In this document: positions 1 to 5,755 of the stretch, in pieces
Layout: the number at the start of each line of letters is the position of its first letter
Position numbering within the stretch: the first letter of the stretch is position 1
Origin: Candidatus Nanosyncoccus alces
Lineage (GTDB): Bacteria; Patescibacteriota; Saccharimonadia; Saccharimonadales; Saccharimonadaceae
Assembly (NCBI RefSeq): GCF_004138395.1
Contig: NZ_PRLM01000005.1
Coordinates: forward strand, 1-32,553
Direction of reading: 5' to 3'
DNA length: 32,553 nucleotides
Notes under the pieces: model-generated
Seen by the model: the letters and a program-made list of their open reading frames with translations, nothing else
Database searches by the model: none
Told to the model about the DNA's origin: nothing
Translations under genes and position numbers: made by a program

Positions 1-62
1 GTGTTAGGAGTAACAGGACTGCCAGGTTCTACTATGTTTATTATGATATTGCTATCGCTCAT
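1..62 (-). CDS. 5' end of a surface-protein gene (partial, runs off the window)
   Basis: A minus-strand reading frame starts at ATG 60-62 and is open to base 1, giving about 20 residues starting MSDSNIIINIVEPG. These are identical to the first residues of the DGR target protein at the other end of the window, and the DNA of the two ends is identical over 66 bp. It is therefore the start of either the same gene (if the contig closes on itself) or a paralogue with a conserved N-terminus. A Shine-Dalgarno-like GAGAGG lies about 8 nt before the ATG, so unlike many genes here this mRNA has a leader. The first residues carry no domain; in the complete copy, two membrane segments follow. Confidence 0.75.
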   Translation of the reverse strand, partial: MSDSNIIINIVEPGSPVTPN

Positions 63-80
63 AAACGAAACCTCTCTTTT

Positions 81-137
81 TATAACCTTTCTCTATTGTC
101 TAGATTGTTGTATAACCTTTATGGTTTAATTTTAGCA
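81..137 (-). promoter_or_regulatory. Promoter and leader of the partial surface-protein gene, with a 10-bp direct repeat
   Basis: On the minus strand an extended -10 TGCTAAAAT lies at 129-137. The predicted leader of about 60 nt contains two copies of AAAGGTTATA (81-90 and 111-120), 30 bp start to start, followed by the ribosome binding site. The repeats are seen directly; a role as operator or leader regulatory element is inferred. Confidence 0.45.
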
Positions 138-191
138 TAAGTGGGGTGGAGAAAGCAAGAGGGTTTTTGGAGGAAAATTGGACGGATGAAA

Positions 192-218
192 AATACACCC
201 GCTTTTAGCGGGTGTATT
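192..218 (-). terminator. Rho-independent terminator of the DHH-like gene
   Basis: The 11-bp inverted repeat AATACACCCGC / GCGGGTGTATT has a 5-nt loop and is followed on the minus strand by TTTTT. It lies just after the stop codon of the 226-2103 gene. Confidence 0.85.
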
Positions 219-225
219 GTGGGTT

Positions 226-2103
226 CTAAGAAACTCCAGGAATTTTGAATGCGCCAGGATCGGAGGCTTGAGGGGCATAAACTTGATCTTGCATCGCTGG
301 TTGAGAACCGAGCGAGGTAGGAGTAGGCTCTACCGGCGGAGCGGCGGGCTGGATAGGCGCTACTGGCTCCATTGGCGCAACGGTCGCTTCGGATGCAGGG
401 GTAGACATATCGATAGGCGGAGCTGGAGGCGGAGGCAAAACTTCTTCGCCTGGCATAGGCATATAATTAATTTCGGGAACGCCGTTAATCTCTGGCGTAC
501 TAGCAACTTGGGGCGCCATCATGGAAGCAGGGTTACTATCGCCAGGCATAGCGGCCGGAGTGGGCATGCTGCCACCCAAACCAGAAATAGCGTCTTCTAA
601 CATTCTACCGTATTTTTCGGAACCTTCTTCTGGGGTGGTGAGATCCATATCTGCTGGTGGTTGAACAACTTTTTCGGGGCGATCACTATCACCAATGAAC
701 CCTTCTTCCCCAGGAGTTTGAGGCTCTTCGGGCGATACTGGAGGAAGCGTCGGCTCGCTAGGCTCTGCCAAATTCGGTTCCGGAGTTGGAGCTACAGTTG
801 GAACCGGAATGTCTTCTGCTAAATTAGGCATTGGTTCGCTAGGTGCAACTTCGGCTCCAGCTACCGGGGCTGGCGCCTCAATAGCTGGAGCACTGTTAAG
901 CTCACTCTCTACGATTGAAGTATCAGACGGATTACTATCTAATTTAACTGGTTGGTTGCTGGTATCTGGAACTGTCTCACTGCCAGCGGTAGCCAAGCTA
1001 GCTTCTGCGGCTTTGAGGTCATCTAAGAGAGTAGAGGTTTCTTCGGTAATAGGAGCTTCTACTTCTTTAGTTTCGTCGACGTTTTCCGCGTCGCCGTGCT
1101 CAATGTCAAGCTTAGTAGGATCGGTATTGCGCTTAGGAGAGTTGTCACCTAGCAACGAGTAGAGTTCGTTGTCTACATCTGGAGTGATGTTTTTGGAGAT
1201 AAGTTGCTGATTAGCCCCGGATTGCATTAAGCGAGACGATATCTGCATGGTGTTCGGAGTAGTTTTGGCGTTGGAAAAACGATTAGTGGCGGCAACGATA
1301 CCGGTGAGGAATGCCGTTGCTTCTTCTTTCTCGATCTTGGCCTTGCTATTGATACTATATAGTAATTTCGCAATCATCTCGGACACGGAGCTAGCTGACT
1401 TATCGCTCCATTCAATTTCGCCAAACTTGCCAGGATTACCAGTGGTAATATTAATAATCACAGCATCGTGCATAATACGGCCGTGTTCGCGCAGAGCAGA
1501 ATCCAAGTCTATACCGTTAGCTACATCAAGCGCCAAGACCAAGTCTACATTATAATCGCCGTAAGAAAATTCAAGATCTTCCTCGCCAATGCGAGTTTTA
1601 TATGGAGTGATGAAGATTTTGACGTATTCGCCGTCCAGTTTGTAGCGTAAATGATCGGCTTTTTCTTTATTCAGAGCAATGACGAAATCTTGCAAAGTAT
1701 CTGCAGTTGGCTCGAAGGTTTCTTCTGGCTTGAGAAATTCGAGAGCGTTAGGCGTAGAACCGGAATAAATGGCCGTGGCACGCTTACCAAGTTTATCTAA
1801 GAAGAGAGACAAACCGATAGCGGCAGCCATTTCGTCTACGGACGGGTCGCTAGATAAGGCTACTAGGACGTTCTGCGCTTCAGCAATTTTTTTGACAACT
1901 TCTGACTGAATATCTGGATCTGGTACAGAATCGACAGGCGCATCGGCAGCAGACGGCATGGTAGGCTCAACAATGGTGTCTGAAGCCGGCGGGACAAAAG
2001 CTGCCGCAGGGTTAGGCATCGGTGCGTCTGATACTGCCGCATCCGAAACCGAGGCCTCAGGGACTGGTGTAACTGGATTAGTAGAAGCCGAATTTTGATC
2101 CAT
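226..2103 (-). CDS. DHH-like phosphoesterase-fold protein with long Pro/Ala/Glu-rich tail
   Basis: 625 aa. A short disordered N-terminus (residues 1-65) precedes a domain of about 230 residues that resembles the DHH/NrnA-type phosphoesterase fold. VALSSDPSVDEMAAAIGL sits where motif I (DxDxxGS) is expected, VDLVLALDVA where the aspartate motif is, and a SASSVSEMIAKLL helix follows where the DHH motif would be. The metal ligands are largely missing, so it may not be a nuclease. From about residue 330 to the end it is Pro-, Ala- and Glu-rich and looks disordered. No signal peptide or membrane segment is visible. The start is supported by an extended -10 TGCTAACAT (2110-2118) ending 6 nt before the ATG, which predicts a leaderless mRNA. 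It is divergent from rpsT and has its own terminator. The fold assignment is from remembered family patterns; function unknown. Confidence 0.65.
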   Translation of the reverse strand: MDQNSASTNPVTPVPEASVSDAAVSDAPMPNPAAAFVPPASDTIVEPTMPSAADAPVDSVPDPDIQSEVVKKIAEAQNVLVALSSDPSVDEMAAAIGLSLFLDKLGKRATAIYSGSTPNALEFLKPEETFEPTADTLQDFVIALNKEKADHLRYKLDGEYVKIFITPYKTRIGEEDLEFSYGDYNVDLVLALDVANGIDLDSALREHGRIMHDAVIINITTGNPGKFGEIEWSDKSASSVSEMIAKLLYSINSKAKIEKEEATAFLTGIVAATNRFSNAKTTPNTMQISSRLMQSGANQQLISKNITPDVDNELYSLLGDNSPKRNTDPTKLDIEHGDAENVDETKEVEAPITEETSTLLDDLKAAEASLATAGSETVPDTSNQPVKLDSNPSDTSIVESELNSAPAIEAPAPVAGAEVAPSEPMPNLAEDIPVPTVAPTPEPNLAEPSEPTLPPVSPEEPQTPGEEGFIGDSDRPEKVVQPPADMDLTTPEEGSEKYGRMLEDAISGLGGSMPTPAAMPGDSNPASMMAPQVASTPEINGVPEINYMPMPGEEVLPPPPAPPIDMSTPASEATVAPMEPVAPIQPAAPPVEPTPTSLGSQPAMQDQVYAPQASDPGAFKIPGVS

Positions 2104-2109
2104 ACTTAG

Positions 2110-2118
2110 ATGTTAGCA
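2110..2118 (-). promoter_or_regulatory. Extended -10 of the DHH-like gene
   Basis: TGCTAACAT on the minus strand, 6 nt before ATG 2103. This would put the first transcribed base at the A of the start codon. Confidence 0.6.
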
Positions 2119-2170
2119 TAAGCTCAAAAAAACCGCAAGTCGTTTTAAAGGCTTGTTCAGGGATTTACTC

Positions 2171-2199
2171 TTTACTTTTTGAGATAAAAGAGTTATAAT
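2171..2199 (+). promoter_or_regulatory. rpsT promoter
   Basis: -35 TTTACT (2171-2176), a 17-bp spacer and -10 TATAAT (2194-2199). The leader of about 33 nt contains AGGAAGAAA before the ATG at 2239, so this is a conventional leadered gene. Confidence 0.7.
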
Positions 2200-2238
2200 A
2201 GGCAAAAGTCATTAATTTTTAATCTAAATAGGAAGAAA

Positions 2239-2634
2239 ATGCCGATTATTAAATCTGCCAAGAAGGCTGCCCGGCAGGCGGAAAAGCGTACCGAGCATAA
2301 CGTAGAAATCAAAAAAGCAATTAAAGCCGCGCTGAAGGCTTTTAAGGCTAGCCCAACTCTAGAGACTCTCGCTAAGGCACAATCTGAGTACGATAAGGCC
2401 GTGAAAAAAGATTTGATGAAGAAAAACACCGCTGCTCGTCGCAAAGCTAAACTACACAAGATTGCGAAGGACGCAGGCTTGAAGTTGGAGAAGAAGGCCG
2501 CTGAGGTAAAAAAGGAAGCTGCCAAGACTACCGCAAAGGCAGCAAAGACCGTGAAGAAGACTGCCGAAAAGGTTGAGACTAAAGCGAAGAAAGCCGCAAC
2601 AAAAAAGACTGCACCAAAAGCCAAGGCTGAATAG
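2239..2634 (+). CDS. rpsT: 30S ribosomal protein bS20 with basic C-terminal extension
   Basis: 131 aa, against a usual length of about 85-90. Residues 1-85 match bS20: MPIIKSAKKAARQAEKR at the start, then alternating Lys/Ala helices and KKNTAARRKAKLHK near the end of the core. bS20 binds 16S rRNA in the 30S body during assembly. Residues 88-131 are an almost pure Lys/Ala/Thr tail resembling histone H1 tails, which could bind extra RNA or DNA; that is inference. The start has an AGGAAG ribosome binding site and a clear promoter. The last 56 bp overlap the 3' end of the convergent holA gene, so part of this tail is encoded on DNA that also encodes the end of another protein. Confidence 0.93.
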   Translation: MPIIKSAKKAARQAEKRTEHNVEIKKAIKAALKAFKASPTLETLAKAQSEYDKAVKKDLMKKNTAARRKAKLHKIAKDAGLKLEKKAAEVKKEAAKTTAKAAKTVKKTAEKVETKAKKAATKKTAPKAKAE

Positions 2635-3187
2635 AAGTAGATTTAAGATCTAGATCGAGTTTAGAGAGTTCACGCAGGGCTCTCTTTTCTTTGATCCCCT
2701 GTTTTTGCTTAAAGTCTTTCAGGGCTTGCGAAATCATGAGACCACAAAACATAATTGGGTCTTCTTCGGCTTGGATTTTTTCTAGCATCTGGACGGCCTT
2801 GGCGCCATCATGCTTAGCAGTACGGTAAATATCAAAGACCAAACCAAGGTTAGGATTTTTGGGGAGGGTGAATTCTTGGAATTCAATTTGACCTTTAAGA
2901 GTTTTATAGGTGGCTGAGCGCTTGTCTAGCTTAAGCTCCAAGATTGCGACCTTGTGGGGGGTGTTCAAATAGTCCGAAAGTTTTTCGCAAACTGGCTTAT
3001 TGGCAGTAAAATCACGAATAAGAATAGCGCGACTATCTGCAAAAAGTGAGTTACCGAGAAAAATACTGGGGAGATCTGCCGGGGTGAGGTCGGCTCCTTC
3101 AATAATCTCGTAGTCTGTAGTGCCGAGAAACTTAGTAATTTCCTGTTGGGCACGAACACGATCGTCACCATAGAAGAGCTTAATCAT
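2579..3187 (-). CDS. holA: DNA polymerase III delta subunit-like protein (short HolA)
   Basis: 202 aa, shorter than typical HolA (about 330-340). The start MIKLFYGDDRVRAQQEI fits the HolA N-terminus. The C-terminal part, with RALRELSKLDLDLKST followed by a hydrophobic helix, fits the HolA end where the delta subunit contacts its partners. The delta subunit opens the sliding clamp as part of the clamp loader. The middle AAA-type lid region appears shortened. The start codon overlaps the mutM stop by 8 nt (ATGATTAA), which indicates translational coupling. The 3' end overlaps rpsT on the other strand by 56 bp. The assignment rests on pattern and length of conserved blocks; the small size leaves some doubt about activity. 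Confidence 0.72.
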   Translation of the reverse strand: MIKLFYGDDRVRAQQEITKFLGTTDYEIIEGADLTPADLPSIFLGNSLFADSRAILIRDFTANKPVCEKLSDYLNTPHKVAILELKLDKRSATYKTLKGQIEFQEFTLPKNPNLGLVFDIYRTAKHDGAKAVQMLEKIQAEEDPIMFCGLMISQALKDFKQKQGIKEKRALRELSKLDLDLKSTSIQPWLLVQSFLLRLSSL

Positions 3188-4115
3188 TTTTGGCCTTCTT
3201 GTCGGAATTTCGTGGTGTGCTAGTTACCGTATTCGCAGGTGCGGTTTGACAGTGCGGGCAAAGATGAGTGCCTCGGCCCGCCACACGAATTTTGATGATT
3301 TCGGTATTGCACCTTGGGCAAGGTTGGCCTTCTTTATGAAAAACTTGAGCAAATTTTTCTAGATAATCGCCTTTGGTGCCGTCCGCTTTGACGTAGGTAG
3401 CCATGGTAGAACCACCAGATTCAATAGATTTAGTCATAACTTCACGAGCAGCTTGAAGCAGTTTTTCGGCTTCTTCCCTAGTAATCGTCCCGGAACGTCG
3501 CTTAGGATGGATTTTAGCAGCAAAAAGTGACTCATCAGCATAAATATTACCAAGTCCACAAATGATAGATTGGTCCAAAATGGTGGCTTTGATGAGTGAA
3601 TTCTTGTGTCTTTGGAGTTTGTCGTAAAGTTCGTCTGAGGTCATAGCCCAAGGCTCTTTGGCAAGTTTTTGAATGAAAGAATCTTTTTCTACCTCTGTAG
3701 CGGGGAGAACTTTAATGAAACCAAATTTACGTTGATCGTTGAAATAAAGAGTGCCGTTTGAGAACTTGAGAACTACGCGAGTTTGCTTATTAGGAAGCTC
3801 GGCTAGGAAGTTTTCGCTGGGATGCCCGGCAGCGTAACGCTTTGGTGCAGGACCAGCGCTAGAAATGGGCCGATCGCCATCATAGATAAGCTGGCCAGTC
3901 ATGCGCAAGTGAATCATTAACGAATGGTTATTGTCTAAGTCCAGAACCAACGCTTTGCCGAAGCGGCGAATACTTTTGATGGTTTGATTCTCCGCTAGTT
4001 TTGGTTGGCCATGGAAAGATTTATCGCAAAAAACTTCGATTTTAGTGATTTTCTTTTCTAAAATAAACTCTTTGAGACCACGACGGATAGTTTCCACTTC
4101 TGGCAGTTCTGGCAT
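3180..4115 (-). CDS. mutM: Formamidopyrimidine-DNA glycosylase
   Basis: 311 aa. It has the invariant MPELPEVETIRRGL N-terminus (after Met removal, Pro is the catalytic nucleophile and Glu the next active-site residue), the IHLRMTGQL strand, the helix-two-turn-helix core with GLGNIYADESLF, and a C-terminal zinc finger of the form C-x2-C-x16-C-x2-C (CPRC ... CPHC). It removes oxidised purines such as 8-oxoguanine and cleaves the abasic strand in base excision repair. About 30 residues beyond the finger are basic and probably disordered. The promoter has an extended -10 TGCTAAAAT at 4134-4142, and an AGGAG site lies 8 nt before the ATG. It is the first gene of a two-gene operon with holA, overlapping it by 8 nt. 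Confidence 0.95.
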   Translation of the reverse strand: MPELPEVETIRRGLKEFILEKKITKIEVFCDKSFHGQPKLAENQTIKSIRRFGKALVLDLDNNHSLMIHLRMTGQLIYDGDRPISSAGPAPKRYAAGHPSENFLAELPNKQTRVVLKFSNGTLYFNDQRKFGFIKVLPATEVEKDSFIQKLAKEPWAMTSDELYDKLQRHKNSLIKATILDQSIICGLGNIYADESLFAAKIHPKRRSGTITREEAEKLLQAAREVMTKSIESGGSTMATYVKADGTKGDYLEKFAQVFHKEGQPCPRCNTEIIKIRVAGRGTHLCPHCQTAPANTVTSTPRNSDKKAKND

Positions 4116-4133
4116 TCTTGCTCCTTTCCCTGT

Positions 4134-4142
4134 ATTTTAGCA
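4134..4142 (-). promoter_or_regulatory. Extended -10 of mutM-holA
   Basis: TGCTAAAAT on the minus strand, followed by a short leader with AAAGGAG before the ATG at 4115. Confidence 0.55.
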
Positions 4143-4164
4143 TATTTTAATAAAATTGTGGAAA

Positions 4165-4220
4165 ACACCACATTTAGCGTAAAAAAGTACTTGACTCACA
4201 CTATATGTGGGGTTTATAAT
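4165..4220 (+). promoter_or_regulatory. Promoter overlapped by a tandem pair of NrdR-box-like sites
   Basis: -35 TTGACT (4191-4196), 18-bp spacer, -10 TATAAT (4215-4220). Two sites resemble the NrdR box consensus ACACWATATATWGTGT: ACACCACATTTAGCGT (4165-4180, 12/16 matches) and ACACTATATGTGGGGT (4198-4213, 13/16). They start 33 bp apart, close to the three helical turns usual for paired NrdR boxes. The second lies in the promoter spacer, which fits repression. NrdR control is inferred from site, spacing and the type of gene downstream. Confidence 0.6.
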
Positions 4221-4282
4221 GAAAAACATAACGGTAATACTAAAAACAATAAGTGGTGGTAACGCCATAAAAAGGAAAAATC

Positions 4283-4723
4283 ATGAAGAAAATTGTTTAT
4301 CGCAACCCTAACGACATCGAAAATTTTGACATGAAGAGGTTTTTGAAGTCGCTAAACAAGTATGCGAAAATTTCAGAGAAAGAAGCTAAAGAAGCTTTGG
4401 CAGAGTTTGACCAATACGAAACAATGCACGCGTCCTGCTTGGTAGAGGTTGGAGTGAAATTAATCAGCGAAAAAGCTGACGAAGATGCGGCAAAAGAATA
4501 TTTCGACGCACACGCAGAATACTTTGATGAGGGTAAGTTTGAAAGACTTCGCCGCATTACTGGGTATCTTGTGGGGACTTTGGATCGTTGGAACGATGCC
4601 AAAAAAGCCGAAGAAAAGGCCCGTGTAAAACATTCGGTTAATTCTGCGATTGACGACGCCGAGCGGCTGGTGGCACTAGAGACCCAAGCCATGGAACATA
4701 ATATCGCCTACGCGACACGTTAA
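4283..4723 (+). CDS. Small stand-alone ATP-cone-like protein with an NrdD C-terminal-type tail
   Basis: 146 aa. Residues 1-82 resemble a degenerate ATP-cone, the nucleotide-sensing domain of ribonucleotide reductases and NrdR (KIVYRNPNDIENFDMKRF, then helices ending in DAAKEYFDAHAEYF). Residues 88-116 read RRITGYLVGTLDRWNDAK and then KAEEKARVKH. This closely resembles the tail of anaerobic ribonucleotide reductase NrdD (RRVxGYLG..xxFNxGKxxExxxRVKH), but the NrdD zinc cysteines and the glycyl-radical loop are absent. The promoter carries two NrdR-box-like sites, and AAGGAAAA precedes the ATG. No reductase genes are in the window. It could regulate or assist a reductase encoded elsewhere; this is inference. 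The last 4 bp overlap the convergent Fic gene. Confidence 0.6.
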   Translation: MKKIVYRNPNDIENFDMKRFLKSLNKYAKISEKEAKEALAEFDQYETMHASCLVEVGVKLISEKADEDAAKEYFDAHAEYFDEGKFERLRRITGYLVGTLDRWNDAKKAEEKARVKHSVNSAIDDAERLVALETQAMEHNIAYATR

Positions 4724-5700
4724 TTTTCGAGCAACTTACAGATGAGGGCCACCAGAAGGCCCTTTTCTGATGGGTGGGATTCGGCGATCAGAAGCGCCAA
4801 AGCGGTGAGAGCACGGTCGCTGATTTTGGTTTCGCCGTTTTTAGTAAGATGGTAGTCGTTAATGGTAAGAAAAACTACAAAAAGTAGCGCGCCGATGCGT
4901 TTGTTGCCGTCGTAAAAGGGGTGGTCTTTGATGATAAGATAAAGGAGGTTAGCGGCTTTTTCGGCAATAGACGGATAGACGTCTTTATCATTAAAAGTTT
5001 GCGAGATGGCGCCAAGACTAGAATCAAAGGCGTTGCCACGAGGTTTACCAAAGAGGCTGTTTCCATTGACATTTGCTTTTAGTTGTGTTATAATACTATT
5101 ACACTCAGCTGGGGTTAGGGTTTTGGTCGCCTTCTTCCCCTTCCCGAAGGAGATGTAGCCCTCATCAAATTCTTGTAAAGCCTTAAAACTAGGGGCGTAT
5201 TTAGTGATAACCTCTAGGATGCCTCCCGCTTCGCCGGCCGATAACTCGGCAGTAGAGACTAGACGTTTGACAATGCCGAGAGCGCCCTCGATCTCGTGGA
5301 GTTTTTTGGCATCTAGCTCCTTAAGGCGAGGCTGATTGATAGCAACGCCGTTTACCACGTAATTATGCAAGACCTTGGTGGCCCAAATACGGAAATCGGT
5401 GGCCTTTTTAGAATTGACCCGATAGCCAACAGAAATGATGGCGTCGAGATTGTATACCTTAATTTTACGGCGAACTTCGCGGTTCCCTTCTTTGCGAACT
5501 GCGAAAATTTCTTTCGCAGTTCGAGTTTCATCGAGCTCTTGGTCATTGTAAACGTTTTTGAGATGGATCTCAATACTACGCCTGGTAACATCAAATAGAT
5601 TCGCAATTTGATCGATGGCCGCCCAGATGGTCTCTTGCTCCTTATCGACATTAAAAATAATGTCACCTTTTTTAATTTTGTATAACTCGATGTTATTCAT
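4720..5700 (-). CDS. RhuM-type N-terminal domain fused to a Fic/Doc domain
   Basis: 326 aa from the ATG at 5700. Residues 1-150 match the virulence RhuM family: IWAAIDQIANLFDVTRRSIEIHLKN-type helix-turn-helix, then YNLDAIISVGYRVNSKKATDFRIWA. Residues 190-326 hold a Fic/Doc fold with HPFYDGNKRIGALLF, which matches the Fic motif HPFx(D/E)GNKR. The histidine should be the catalytic base for adding a nucleotide or phosphate to a target protein. The start at 5700 is preferred over upstream codons, because the longer frame runs back into polA and a -10 TGCTATAGT (5707-5715) ends 6 nt before this ATG. An inverted repeat just upstream could be an operator. No separate antitoxin gene is adjacent. RhuM-Fic fusions are known, but their targets are not. 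Confidence 0.82.
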   Translation of the reverse strand: MNNIELYKIKKGDIIFNVDKEQETIWAAIDQIANLFDVTRRSIEIHLKNVYNDQELDETRTAKEIFAVRKEGNREVRRKIKVYNLDAIISVGYRVNSKKATDFRIWATKVLHNYVVNGVAINQPRLKELDAKKLHEIEGALGIVKRLVSTAELSAGEAGGILEVITKYAPSFKALQEFDEGYISFGKGKKATKTLTPAECNSIITQLKANVNGNSLFGKPRGNAFDSSLGAISQTFNDKDVYPSIAEKAANLLYLIIKDHPFYDGNKRIGALLFVVFLTINDYHLTKNGETKISDRALTALALLIAESHPSEKGLLVALICKLLEN

Positions 5701-5706
5701 ATTTAC

Positions 5707-5752
5707 ACTATAGCATATTTGATTTGAACTTGCACGTTTTTTGTGCAAGTTC
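5707..5752 (-). promoter_or_regulatory. Promoter of the Fic gene overlapped by a 10-bp inverted repeat
   Basis: Extended -10 TGCTATAGT on the minus strand (5707-5715) lies 6 nt before the ATG. Upstream is GAACTTGCAC / GTGCAAGTTC (5726-5735 and 5743-5752, 7-nt spacer), covering the -35 area and ending close to the polA stop. No T-run follows on the minus strand, so an operator is more likely than a terminator. Self-repression by the RhuM domain is an inference. Confidence 0.5.
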
Positions 5753-5755
5753 AGT

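Noticed and set aside
2193-2624. Long open frame antisense to rpsT
   Set aside because: It is a by-product of the Lys/Ala codon bias of rpsT (Phe/Ala-rich translation), without start signals; rpsT has a clear promoter and family match.
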